Positions 51,779 to 63,764 of a stretch of 64,000 bases of DNA are shown here, in pieces. The position numbers and the translations under genes were made by a program. How positions within the stretch are numbered: the stretch's first letter is position 1; each line of letters starts with the position of its first letter. The stretch is from Anolis sagrei (taxonomy: Eukaryota > Chordata > Lepidosauria > Squamata > Anolidae): the NCBI RefSeq assembly GCF_037176765.1, contig NC_090022.1, forward strand, positions 179,482,117 through 179,546,116, written 5' to 3'. The notes beneath the pieces were generated by a model. The model was not told the origin of the DNA. It saw nothing but the letters and a program-made list of their open reading frames with translations, and searched no databases.

Positions 51779-53446
51779 GACTGTCTTATCAGTCAAAAGT
51801 GTTGAAATACTGGTTAATTGATGTTGGTTAAATTGTTCTTCATTTTAAATATTGTTTTGTTCTTTCGGGTTTTTTAGTTTTAGTTTTTTTGTTTGTTTTT
51901 TTGCACTACAAATAAGATATGTGTAGTGTGCATAGGGATTTTTTTTCAGACTATATTCTGGCAGTCTGAGGGACCATGAGCTGGCCCTTAGCTTAAAAAG
52001 ATTTGGGACACCTGCTCTATCTTTTCCCTGATGCCCTCCCTTTCTTGAGGTGCAACTGTCAGGGTGACATATCAAGATGCGAGTCATATCTGCTTACTAC
52101 TGAAGACAGAACAGCGAATCCTTGGCCTAACTCAGCAGAGCTCCTCACACAGGAAAGAACTGCATTAGAGAATGCAAATGCAGCCTTTTCACAAAACCTG
52201 TGGGGTGGGGGACAGACTTGAGAACTCCACCACACGCATCCCCAAGGAAATTCAACAGCAGTACTACTATGTGGGTGGATGGGAAGTGTAGACAAACCTG
52301 CTTCCAACCTATAATTAGCCCGACATACATTATCTGCTGCTGCACATGGGTTTTAAGTCTGACAGACGGCTTGCAGGTTCTATTACGGGCCATTAGTACA
52401 GTGTCGATACCCTATATATGAGGATCACATGACCTCACAATAGATTAAGCCATAAAGGTAAGGAAATTCTTCCTGCTCCTACCAGAAAACCAGTAAAGAT
52501 GTTCAAGAAGTGCAGTCCTTTTGCAATAGTTTAGATAAAGTAATAAAGCATTGCCTGGGGGGAAATTGTGGGGAGGGAGCAAACCCGAAATTACATTCGA
52601 TTGTCAAGACAACAGATTTGTCACCTTAGTAACTACATTATTTTCAGGAGCAGTGAGTGGTGCCATAATCAAACTGTCAAAAGCAGAATTTATAAGAACT
52701 CCTTAAGCATAGCATTAATCTAGAAAACTATCTTTACACTCCCACCCCCCAAAAAACCCAAACCAAGCAAAGGCGCTGTTGTCTAATCAGGGTGCTCCCC
52801 AGGATACGACTGACCCATTCTTTACTCTAAATCAATACAAAACACCTGGTGACAATATTTTTATGTTTTCTATTTAACCACACAAACATTAACGAATCTG
52901 AGCTAATCATCATCTCACCAGCTGCTGACAGGCATCATGAAAATCATAGCGGGCCTCTTCTGGTGGAAAACAGACTTCAGGCTATTTTTGTAAATCATTT
53001 CTATATTATATACTCATCATATTATATGCTGAGCCTTGAAATATTTTACTATTTGGAATCGAGATTTTTTTTTTACAGATCTAACTTTAAAAAAGCACAA
53101 CAGGAGTGCCACATTATTGCATTCCTATCCAGTAAAACAGAGGATGTAATTAGGGCAAGTTAACATTAACCAAAACAGTAGGATATCCTGGAACACAGTA
53201 TGAATACATCCTGGATATTGAAGTAAATGTAGAATATCAACACTGAAGACCAAGTGCTAGTCTGAAAACACATGCTGAAGTTCAAAGCAACTTCTATACC
53301 CAGCAAGTTGAAAGCATAAATTTTAAACTCATGCCATGTGTCTTGGTTTCTGTCTTGTGTGATTAATGTGTATTTTACAGAAATGTTTTGATCAGTATCT
53401 TTTATGAACTGAATTTTAATGCGTATATGTAGATTTTTATATAGTA

Positions 53447-53533
53447 TTGTCGAAGGCTTTCATGGCCGGAATCACTGGGTTATTGTAGGTTTTTTGGGCT
53501 ATATGGCCAGCCCGAAAAACGAAAAACCGATAC
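53447..53533. mobile_element. Snap-back retroelement insertion (possibly Penelope-like)
   Basis: ttgtcgaaggctttcatggc to gggctatatggcca, then a short inverted part (gcccgaaaaac). The 13-base duplication tttttatatagta (53434-53446) and tttttacatagta (53534-53546) has one difference. Confidence 0.68.
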
Positions 53534-53567
53534 TTTTTACATAGTATTTATGTGTTTTAACTGTGCT

Positions 53568-53841
53568 ATAGGAGCCCCCAGTGGCGCAGTGGGTTAAATC
53601 CCTGTGCCGGCAGGACTGAAGACCGACAGGTTGCAGGTTCAAATCCGGGGAGAGACGGATGAGCTCCCTCTATCAGCTCCAGCTCCTCATGCGGGGACAT
53701 GAGAGAAGCCTCCCATAAGGATGATAAAACATCAAATCATCTGGGCGTCCCCTGGGCAACGTCCTTGCAGATGGCCAATTCTCTCACACCAGAAGCGACT
53801 TGCAGTTTCTCAAGTCGGTCCTGACACGACAAAAGAAAAAC
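53568..53841 (+). mobile_element. tRNA-derived SINE (270-bp family)
   Basis: ggagcccccagtggcgcagt, gacaggttgcaggttcaaat, catgagagaagcctcccata, ctcacaccagaagcgacttg, and tail ctgacacgacaaaag. Duplication ctgtgct on both sides. Inserted in an L2 tail that resumes at about 53842. Confidence 0.88.
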
Positions 53842-53894
53842 CTGTGCTGTGACCCACCTCAAGCCATGGGGAGGGGGGCAGGGTAAGAAATAAA

Positions 53895-53925
<31 letters not shown>
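53842..53925 (+). mobile_element. L2-type LINE 3' tail with (ATT)n
   Basis: gacccacctcaagccatggg, then ggtaagaaataaaattatta. Confidence 0.55.
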
Positions 53926-54186
53926 GATCAGAAAATTTAATCCCCCAGTTCTCAAAACTGTTTTTTTAAAAATACAACAGAGCTATTATTTACTATAAAT
54001 AAGAAGCAAACAGTATCAATTAGGACAATAATACAGGCGCAATGGCCAACTCTTCCAAAGAAAGTATGATCTTAGCTAAAATTCTTTCTTTGTTGATACT
54101 ACATTTCTATAGATACCAGAGAGTAATATTCATCAAATTGATTAGAATTTATTTCAAAGTAGGAGAACCAGCATGGTGTAGTACAG

Positions 54187-54400
54187 TGGTTCCCAAACTT
54201 ATTTGGCCTACCGCCCCCTTTCCAGAAAAAATATTACTCAGCGCCCCCTGGAAATTATTATTTTTTATTTTAATAGCAATTAAACAGAAAGACCAGAGTG
54301 AAGATTGTGCATGCAAGCTTCTTCTTTTATGCTGAAAACATTTACAATAAATGCTTTGCCTTCATAAAAATAGGTGTAATTCATTAATGTACAGTCCATT
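54187..54400. mobile_element. hAT-like element, one end
   Basis: acagtggttcccaaacttat, then ctaccgccccctttccagaa and cagcgccccctggaaat. The opposite end was not found. Confidence 0.4.
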
Positions 54401-54992
54401 TTAGCTTGCATCTATATCTATTGGATTCAGTATTAAATTAAGACCTTCCTGTTCACACTGATCTGCTACAGATCCTACATCAATACAACTCTGGCCTAGC
54501 CATCAGCAGCCTTTTTCTCCCACATACATTCCAGAATGACAAGCAGAAAAGAAGATGTTATTCCTTCTCCCTTTCCTCTCCAAAATGCATTACTTCAGCC
54601 TATTTCTCAGTATGTCAAAAATATGAGTGAGCTCAGGGCACTGTTTTGATCACATATGCTATGCAACGCAAAGAAAAAATAATGCATTTTTCCCTGGAAA
54701 AAGCAAACAAATGCTACTGTGACAGCCTTTTCCCTTTGTCAGTCCATCCCTTCGTTTGAGCAATACAAAGTACCTTAAATATGACGTCCAATCATTTCAC
54801 CAGTGATGGAGCTGAAAACAAATAATACCCAAGCACATCACAGGGACAGTGCACAGCTCTGATGGGACACAAACTGCCTGCAAAGCAGTTCCACACAACT
54901 CTGCATCCCAACAGAAAAACCCAGCAAAGACTGACCCTGTACCTTCAATAAAGAACCAAAGCACTGTTATTGATCAGTGTAATTGAGACTGA

Positions 54993-55191
54993 GAAGACAA
55001 TGATGCTGGGGGAAATGGAAGGAAAAAGGAAGAGGGGCCGACCAAGGGCAAGATGGATGGATGGCATCCTTGACGTGACTGGATTGACCTTGAAGGAACT
55101 GGGGGTGGTGATTGCCGACAGAGAGCTCTGGCATGGACTGGTCCATGAGGTCACAAAGAGTTGGAAATGACTGAACGAATGGACAACAACA
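54993..55191 (+). mobile_element. Short BovB LINE 3' end
   Basis: About 200 bases from gaagacaatgatgctggggg to aatggacaacaac. Perfect 12-bp duplication aattgagactga at 54981-54992 and 55192-55203. Confidence 0.93.
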
Positions 55192-56203
55192 AATTGAGAC
55201 TGAAAGAACTAAAAAAAAAGAGACCCGGATTCTGTTGCTATTTCTTATTACAGAAGATCTGCTGGATCAATGGCACTTGCCAATGTGTTGACATACCACT
55301 CAGCTGATTCAATGGGTTCGCTCTACTTTGGGCTAACCAACAAGATTCAAGCCAAAATTTATTGATAATCATGAATAAAATGAAGGGTGGGGGTAGGAAG
55401 ATGAGATGAAAATTATTAAGTTAAAAATGGGTGAGGTGTCTGAGGGCTACATCCATCTGTATACTGACCTCCTTCTTCGCGTGCTCTAAGATGTTTTGAT
55501 TTTTCCAGCCTTAGCTTAACACACAAAGCCCCTGTTTATTTATTAACATAATTTTTAAATATCCCAGCATTTTATCCCAAATAGAGCATAACAACATTGG
55601 GCAAATTGTGGATGGCAAACTCATCATTCCTCACTACTGGTTATGTTAGATAGGGCTGATGGGAGTTGAGGTCCAACAGCACCTGGAAGACCACAGCTTA
55701 CTCATTCCTAATGTAGGAAAGCAAGCAAAACCTACTACCAAAGTGGAAGAGGCAACCCCATGATTATGACAGATGTAATACGTTATCTAAAAGAGAGGAG
55801 AGACTCATGCAGCCTTCCCATATTGGTGGACCACAACACCTAGCATTCCTAAACACTGGCGAGGTGCTATTGTGAATGACCACAATATTTTCAATCTAGA
55901 ACCTTCTACAGCCTGGTGCATTTCACATGAGGTAGACTATACCCTCACTCATTATGCTAATTGGGGATGATGCAAATTCTAGTCCAGTATACTTAGAAGG
56001 CATCTGGTTGAGACAGAGTGGGCTGGAGGGTTTATTTCTCAAAAATAGAACTGGTATTACAAAATTTTCAATAAAGATTTCTAAAATCAACATAAATATA
56101 TATACTCGTACAGACTGGTTTGGGGCACACCACTCAATGCAATAATGAGAAGGATAACATAAAGTTTGTATTTCAATGACACAAGCCTTGCAAACCACTA
56201 AAG

Positions 56204-56574
56204 CAATGGTTCCCAACCTGTAGTCCATGGACCACCAGTGGTCCGCAAGAACTAAAATAAGGTCTGCGGCCTCACTGTTACTACACCGTTGCAATGAGAG
56301 CGACTGGTCTCACAAAGCCCTCTTATACTGCCGAAGATTATTAAATATGATTTTCTGTGGGTGAGCAGATGGCGACTACTGAATGGCATATATTCTGTAT
56401 CATAAACTAGATCTGATGTGGTCTATCCAATGAAATTTTCTAAATCAGCACCCCAAATAACCAAACTGAATCTAAAGTTGACCAAAAACGGATTCATAAT
56501 CCTTTTTGTACTAATGTTGGAGAGTGGTCCCTAGTCAAAGTGGTCCATGCTCAAACAAAGGTTGGGAATCACTG
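56204..56574. mobile_element. Non-autonomous hAT transposon (371 bp)
   Basis: Ends caatggttcccaacctgtag and caaaggttgggaatcactg. Duplication cactaaag (56196-56203) and cactagag (56575-56582). Confidence 0.82.
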
Positions 56575-56633
56575 CACTAGAGTGTTGGTTCCACACCAGG
56601 AGAAAGGTGGAGCAGCAGTCCAGTAGTATTTGG

Positions 56634-56703
56634 AGTTATGTCTTACAAATGGAGCCATTTGTTTTCTCAGTTATGTCTTACAAATGGAGCCATTTGTTTC
56701 CTC
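56634..56703. repeat. 35-bp tandem duplication
   Basis: agttatgtcttacaaatgga... repeats at 56634-56668 and 56669-56703 with one or two changes. Each unit contains the palindrome-like aaatggagccattt. Confidence 0.9.
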
Positions 56704-58689
56704 AATCCTTTCCATTTGAAATTTCAACTGCATGGAGAGAAAAAAGCAGTTACCACCCATAAATAATCTTGTAAAATATCTCCCAGAGAATGAAAAATAA
56801 ATGAGAGCAGCTTCAATATTAAATGCCTTCCTTCCAAGTTTTTTGTTGTTTATATACTAGCCATTACAATGGGGAGCACAGGCCAGGCAAGTAGAATCAC
56901 AACTTTACAGCCTAAGTCCCACCAACAGAGGTCTCGCTGTTTTGAAAAGGAAGCTGGCATAAAGGATATTTGCAACACACAATGGGACATTATAAAAACG
57001 GAACTGCCTTTTCAGACATTAGCCCTTTTGATCCACTTTGGAAACCAAAGGGAACACTGCAGTGATAATGCACTTTGTATTATCCTTCAGCATTTTGGTT
57101 CTCCAACTGCAGAGCATTTAGACAATTTTAGACTTATAAGAGCTGACAATTGAAACGATTTTCCAGCCCTTGGGTGTATGTCCAACATTTTTATTTTCAC
57201 ACAATATTTTGACTAGTATGAAATCGACTGCTCAGACACATCCTTTGCACCAGTTACTCCCAACAGATACTTGTAGTTTTGGCTGTCTAGTTTTCAGAAC
57301 ATTCAGTGCTAATATGTAGTGCTAATTACTTTAAAAACAAATGAGAACTCCTTTTAATGGACTAAATGGAAAAATATTGAGGCATACTTAACGTGATTTA
57401 AGCAGAGAAATGAAATGCAGAAGAGTGTGTTTGTATATCAAAACATTGCATCACTGATGCGACATCTCTTTTATGGTATGTAATTGCCCAAAGCTCTCTG
57501 TCTTCAGATGAACTCAAAAGAATGCTGAGGAATCACCAAAGTATAGAACTGGAAGGGGATCAATGGTCATCTACCGCAAACTCCAGGCACTGAAGGAAAT
57601 CCAAAGAACCAGCTTACATCACAGGGTTGCCTTGAAGCTGACTCTCAAGGTATAACTAATGTAATATGTAGAAGCAGGATGGCCGACAGGAACCATACTG
57701 ATATGGCCATGATATAGAAAACTTGTAACATAAGCTTTAAAGTACCTGCAAAATCTGTGCAAACACCTCCAATCTGATGATATAAAAAGATTAAATAGTC
57801 TGGGACCTCAACACTTGAAGGAACTCCTTTTTCTATCTCAACCTGCTCAAGACTTGAAGTTGGTGTGGGGTCCTCTTTGTCCCATGATACACATCCAAAA
57901 AGTCAAGAGAATCACAGATAGAGACAGGAAAGATGTCTCAAAATTTGAGATGTCTTAGCTGAAACTGGCTATATCTATTTACATTCAACGTCTGTTCTAT
58001 CTTTTCCTACTACTAATATTGTTATTATTTTAACCTCCCCCAATAATGAGATTCAAGTGGACTTCTGAATAATTAAAAGATTAAAAACTATACAAAACAC
58101 ATGGGAAATGCATTAAAATATGAATATTTAAAACAATTAATATGTCTCTTTCTCTCCCCTTCAGTATTCTCCAACACTAGTACAACTCCGAATACAAGAT
58201 CCATGAGGTGGGATTTCCCTCTACCATCACTCTTAGGGTGCTTTACTATTCCTGTAGACCTGCAGGCAACAACTATCACACAGTTTTTCTGACAGCAGCT
58301 TCTCCTGTCCTCACAGGCTAGAGTTGTAAAACCCTTTCAAATCCAAGTGACATAATTTTGGAGTTTTCCACAATGTATATCCCTTATTTATTATTTTATC
58401 TGTTCCTAGATAATATTTAAAACAATGGTTAAGTGCATAGCCAAGACAGCATTTCACCAGCATGACTTCTGTACCCTTCTGCTAGTGGGTCTGCAAAGCT
58501 TTTCTTGGTTCCTCTGTTCCAACATTTTCATGAACATTTTTCATTAGGCTCCTTGCTCCTCCATTTTTTCTGGAGAATAGGCTGCTAGGAGCAAAACAAA
58601 CTGTCATCCCCAATTCTAAAGGAACCTTAAACCACCAATATTCCCTTTTAAAGGAATATCACCCTTAAACCACACTAATGCTATACAAT

Positions 58690-58927
58690 CAGTCCTCCAT
58701 ATTTGCTTGGATTAGGGTCTCAGGACCCCTGGGAAAGTGAGAAAACAGTGAAAAAAGAGTTTTTTAACCTTAGCGAACAAGTATCTATGAATCTCTACGT
58801 TCTCCAGCACAACTTTATGGTTATCGCTTCTGAGGTTGACCATAGAACCACCCTGGAATGAATAGATAAAGCATGTTAATTATATCTATGAATAATCAAA
58901 TCTGCAAATGTTAAATCTGTGTGTAGT
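58690..58927. mobile_element. Tigger/pogo-like short element
   Basis: cagtcctccatatttgcttg at the left; aatcaaatctgcaaatgtta and atctgtgtgtagtg at the right, as in small Tigger-derived elements. Confidence 0.45.
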
Positions 58928-58956
58928 GTAAAATAAACCACCTGTAGTTCATGTTT

Positions 58957-59197
58957 TTGGGGCTGAAAAGTCGCAGGTTTGAATCTGAGGATTGAAAACA
59001 TGCAAATGTGAGTAGATCAATAGGTACCGTTCCGGCGGGAAGGTAACGGTGCTCCATGCAGTCATGCCGACCACATGACCTTGGAGGTGTCTACGGACAA
59101 CGCTGGCTCTTCAGCTTCGAAATGGAGATGAGCACCACACCCCAGAGTCGGACATGGATGGACTTAATGTCAGGGGAAAACCTTTACCTTTACCTAG
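58957..59197 (+). mobile_element. Sauria-SINE-type element, head decayed
   Basis: Box B-like gcaggtttgaatctg, then acatgcaaatgtgagtagat, caccttgg-type centre and tail cagagtcggacatggatgga. Perfect 10-base duplication gttcatgttt at 58947-58956 and 59198-59207. Confidence 0.88.
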
Positions 59198-59789
59198 GTT
59201 CATGTTTGATCAGCCCGGGCGCTGTCTTGTCAGAGAAAGAAAATATGCCACGCAGGTGAACAGTAACGAACAAGTAGTTTACTCTTGGTAAATTCAGAAC
59301 AACATATGTACAATGTGATCAGTTGCACTAACTCACATTATGTCCGTTTATGAGAGATTTAAAATGCTCTTTCTTTGTCCATGTGGATAAACTCCTTCAG
59401 CAGCTCTTGAAACAAGAGCACACACCAAACTTCAATAGCACTCCAACCATAGCTCAAGCCTGAACAAAAATGTACCAGTAACCAAAAGTCCCAGGCTAAG
59501 CCATCTCCCCGGGTGTGGCCCGACCAATCAGCTTCATGCATCATATTTTACAGTTGACATACACACATTAACTGATCTGCATGCTGCAACAAAATCCACA
59601 CATTTGGTTGGCCTATTGTACCGGATCAGTTATACTGTGGATAGTAATAGGGCCTCTCAAAGCCCTCTGCAAAGACTTCAAATTTAGCTACAGAGGCAAA
59701 AAAATCCACACCATAGAAACAGGCTTAAATAAAAATATTAGATATCAGTGAAGGCAGAACACTGAATAAATACACTTAATTTTATGAGG

Positions 59790-59980
59790 AATAACACATT
59801 ATCTTCAATTCTAAGATGCCATAGATTGTAAGGCGCACACTAATTTTAGTACCAACAATAGAACAAAGCTTTATATTTATTTTTAAAAGGTGAGTCTAAG
59901 ATGCACATCACTTTTTGAGATGTTTATAGGGGGAAAAGTATGTCTTAGAATGGAAGAAATCAGGTAATTTCTAAGTGCCA
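59790..59980. repeat. Degenerate DNA-element-like repeat
   Basis: ttctaagatgccatagattg on the left and agtatgtcttagaatggaag on the right are roughly inverse. Family not certain. Confidence 0.35.
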
Positions 59981-61096
59981 AACCTGGCATTAGCATAGGG
60001 ACAGAAAATCAAAGGGAAGAACAAAATCAAGCCGGCAGAGAAGGGCATTTATGGGACACCCAACGAAGAGACCAGTTGGCTCTTATCACTTGTCTTCTTT
60101 GTTAGAGGCACAATGTAATAGGTTTCCTTAGAGAACTGCGTGTCTTCTGGACCTTTCACCTTAAATACTGGCACCTCTTCCTGCCCCAAGTACAAGGCAG
60201 GTGGCACCTTTCCATGCCACAGATAAAGTCTCTACTTAATAGTCATTATTCATCAATCTGAAGACAATGTGACTGATGAGCACAGCATATCCAAAGAGCT
60301 CTGTGCCCAGGGGTAGATGCTTTTCCAAAAGAAAGACTTCCACTGTTTCCTCCATGTGGCATAGGAGCACATGCACATAATATAGAATAAATAGCATATA
60401 AGTCAGCACAATTCTTTAAAAATGGGGAGGGGTTCTTTTCTGAAGTTGTGAAGCAAAATGATTCAACCTCTGAAGTATCTGGCACCTTAACAGGTAGACA
60501 AGCCTATGGCTTTAAATTTACCTCCTACTACTTAGGGCTTCCTATGATTCATTTGTGTTAAAGCTGTCACAAGCACAAGGAGCATTCTCAGCCCACATGG
60601 TTTTGCAACTCCTCCGTTTGGTGTGTTTTAAATGAAGTCAGCTGCAGATGCTGGCAGGGCTTCAGAAGACCAGTTCTAGCTACAGCAAGCCCTGCAAACT
60701 CTGCAGGGAACAATGTGGGTAAAATTCCTGGGGCCAACCTGTCCCATGAGTCCAACCATATAGAATCTGGCAAAAATAGAGGTCAGGTTGTAAACATGCT
60801 GGGACGAGAGGGTGGCTGCTGAGAAATTGCAGCATGGATAAATTGCAGCATTACCAGATTGTAATTATCAGAGCGCAAGAACATATTCACATTTTATATT
60901 TTAATACTCAGCCATAAAATGATGATAAAGTTTGGGAGTTGTAATCCAACAACATGTGGTTCTTACCCCAGGTTCAAATGTGCTTGAATATTCAATAGTT
61001 CACAAACAATAGTACTATTCACTATTCAGACCTCACAACCTCTGAGGATGCTTGCCATACATGCAGGCGAAACGTCGGGAGAGAATGCCTCTAGAA

Positions 61097-62128
61097 TAGT
61101 CTTTCTCAACCTGGGGGTCGGGACCCCTGGGGGGGTTCACGAGGGGGTGTCAGAGGGGTCGCTAAAGGCCATCAGAAAACACAGTATTTTCTGTTGGTCA
61201 TGAGGGTTCTGTGTGAGACGTTTGGCCCAATTCTATCATTGGTGAGATTCAGAAAGCTCTTTGATTGTAGGTGAACTATAAATCCCAGCAACTATAACTC
61301 CCAAATGTTAAGGTCTGTTTTCCTCAAACTCCACCAGTGTTCACATTTGGGCATATTGAGTATTTGTGCCAAGTATGGTCCAGATCTATTATTGTTTGAG
61401 TCCACAGTGCTCTCTGGATGTAGGTGAACTTCAACTCCAAAACTCCAAGGTCAATGTCCACCAAACCCTTCCAGTATTTTCAGTTTGTCATGCGAGTTCT
61501 GTGTGCCAAGTTTGGCTCAATTCCATCATTGGTGGAGTTCAGAATGCTCTTTGATTGTGGGTGAACTATAAATCCCAGCAACTATAACTCCCAAATGTCA
61601 AGGTCTGTTTTCCTCAAACTCCACCAGTGTTCACATTTGGGCATATTGAGTATTTGTGCCAAGTTTGGTCCAGATCTATTATTGTTTGAGTCCACAGTGC
61701 TCTCTGGATGTAGGTGAACTTCAACTCCAAAACTCCAAGGTCAATGTCCACCAAACCCTTCCAGTATTTTCAGTTTGTCATGGGAGTTCTGTGTGCCAAG
61801 TTTGGCTCAATTCCATCATTGGTGGAGTTCAGAATGCTCTTTGATTGTGGGTGAACTATAAATCCCAGCAACCACAACTCCCAAATGGCAAAATCAACCC
61901 CTCTTCCAACCCCATCAATATTCATATTTGGGCTTATCGGGTATTTGTGCCAAATTTGGTCCAGTGAATGAAAATCCATCCTGCATATCAGATATTTACA
62001 TTATGATTCATAACAGTAGCAAAATTACAGTTATGAAGTTGCAATGAAAAAAAAATATGGTTGGGGGTCACCACCACATGAGGAACTGTATTAAGGGGTC
62101 ACAGCATTAGGAAGGTTGAGAAACACTG
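61097..62128 (-). mobile_element. SPIN-type non-autonomous hAT transposon
   Basis: On the minus strand the element begins cagtgtttctcaaccttcct, continues aatgctgtgaccccttaata and cagttcctcatgtggtggtg, then ctgatatgcaggatg. This agrees with my memory of the SPIN/URR1 sequence of rodents. Perfect 8-bp duplication ctctagaa at 61089-61096 and 62129-62136. No transposase coding. Internal 290-bp tandem units. Confidence 0.88.
61191..61960. repeat. 290-bp tandem units inside SPIN
   Basis: Units at 61191-61480, 61481-61770 and a partial one from 61771. Units 1 and 2 share ggtgaactataaatcccagc and tttgggcatattgagtattt at exactly 290-base spacing. Confidence 0.92.
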
Positions 62129-62315
62129 CTCTAGAACATGGCCATATAGCCCAAAAAACCTACAACAACCCAGTGATTCCAGCCATAAAAGCCTTAGACA
62201 ATAAATAGTACTATTCATATATTTCCTGGGCACTTTTTGTATTATATGTGTGAAGTGGTCTTTAGTTCATACATTGCTCAAAGTTTTAAGTTTCCATCAT
62301 GTCAAGCCTTTAGAG

Positions 62316-62444
62316 CACTGTTTTTCAAACTGTACTCCTCAGGTGTTTTGGAGCTCCCAGAAATCCCAGCCAGTTTACTAGCTGTTGGGAATTTTGGAAG
62401 CTGAAGTTCAAAACAGATGGAGGAACACAGTTTGAGAAGCACTG
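62316..62444. mobile_element. hAT foldback element, copy 6 (129 bp)
   Basis: cactgtttttcaaactgtac to the inverse cagtttgagaagcactg. Perfect duplication ctttagag at 62308-62315 and 62445-62452. Confidence 0.88.
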
Positions 62445-62895
62445 CTTTAGAGGTTAAAGCATACACTACACCAGCTCTGTGATCATGGCTCCCCCCTTTG
62501 TTACTGCGTGCTAATCTGAATCAAAAGTGGGCCACTTAAACTTTTTTGTTCCAGATACCTAATAAACTATACTTCCCACAATAATATCTGTAATGATTAA
62601 TTTTCCTCTGATTACTCAGCTAGGCTGAAGTCATTTTTGGCATATGATTGCCACCTTACTAAAATAGAATAAGAGCTGTAATGCAAGAAAACAGTGCCAG
62701 CTTTGCTTCACAAGTAATTAAAAGTACACATTTATTTAATTTCTGAAACCAGGGAAGACGACTTAAACCTTTCAGACAAAAGGCACACATGTAGATAAAC
62801 CACTTTTCCAGATTTCCCATGTTGAAAAACCAGTTTGACCTATGAATGGTTCTAATGAATAAGTTCTGTCTTTCTCCACTCTTTTTGATGTTAGA

Positions 62896-63223
62896 GGAGC
62901 CCCCAGTGGCGCAGTGGGTTAAACTGCTGAGCTGCTGAACTTGCTGACCAAAAGGTTGGTGGTTCAAGTCTGGAGAGCAGGGTGAGTTCCCACTGTTAGT
63001 CCCAGCTTTTGCCAACCTAGCAGTACGAAAACATGCAAATGTGAGTAGATCAATTGGTACCACTCTAGCGGGAAGGTAATGGCGCTCCATGCAGTCATGC
63101 TGGCCACATGGCCTTGGAGGTGTCTACGGACAACACCAGCTCTTCAGCTTAGAAATGGAAATGAGCACCAACCCCCAGAGTCAGACACAACTGGACTTAG
63201 TGTCAGGGGAAAACCTTTACCTA
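62896..63223 (+). mobile_element. Full-length Sauria-SINE-type element
   Basis: ggagcccccagtggcgcagt (box A-like), ggttggtggttcaagtctgg (box B-like), acatgcaaatgtgagtagat, gcagtcatgctggccacatg, tail cagagtcagacacaactgga and aaacctttaccta. Perfect 11-base duplication ttgatgttaga at 62885-62895 and 63224-63234. 328 bp. Confidence 0.93.
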
Positions 63224-63545
63224 TTGATGTTAGAAATGTGCTTTTTAAATACACTGTGTATTTATTTTAAATATTTCCTTCGCCTCTTCTGCCTGAAGGT
63301 CTCTCCGAACAATCAACAAAGATCTACAATACAATAGTGCTTGTTCTGGGACTTTTCATCTAAAGGTAACACCAAATAAAGGAGGTGGGATGAGGAGCTG
63401 GATTTGATGACAATTCAGCTCGTAATATCAAAACAACATGACACAAAGGGCTGACATTTACCCTGCCCTCAGCAATGGATGTCATTCCTTGTATGGTGAG
63501 CCTGTCTCCCACTGTGAAGCTATTAAAACTCACAAGGCTTTTACA

Positions 63546-63764
63546 GGAGCCATGGTGGTGCAATGGGTTGAACCCTTATGCTGACTGAACTGCCCCAGCT
63601 TCCAATGCAGGGACATGAGAGAAGCCTCCCACAGGATGGTAACACATCCGGGCATCCCCTGAACAATATCCTTGCAGACCGTCAATTCTCTCACACCAGA
63701 AGTGACTTGCAGTATATACTCAATTTGTTTCTGACATGGAAAAAACAAAACAAAACAAAAACAG
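63546..63764 (+). mobile_element. tRNA-derived SINE (270-bp family), internally deleted
   Basis: ggagccatggtggtgcaatg, then directly cagcttccaatgcagggaca, catgagagaagcctcccaca, tctctcacaccagaagtgac and an A-rich tail. The box B region is missing. Confidence 0.75.

Larger units (their letters stand above)
51340..52014. mobile_element. Non-autonomous hAT interrupted by a SINE and an L2 tail
   Basis: Ends cattggtccccaaactaagg and gatttgggacacctg, with flanking 8-mers ctctgtcc and ctctatct. Internal words match 27362-27716 (gttaaattgttcttcatttt, tacaaataagatatgtg). Confidence 0.78.
61022..62203 (+). mobile_element. Dispersed retroelement (possibly Penelope-like), host of SPIN
   Basis: Left part (acctcacaacctctgaggat, caggcgaaacgtcgggagag) and right part (catggccatatagcccaaaa, cctacaacaacccagtgatt) form one element. 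Perfect 14-base duplication aatagtactattca at 61008-61021 and 62204-62217. Split by SPIN at 61097-62128. Broken, older than SPIN. Confidence 0.65.

Noticed and set aside
62896-62970. Possible tRNA gene
   Set aside because: Box A and box B-like words belong to the SINE head; the cloverleaf is not intact and the element continues into a SINE body.
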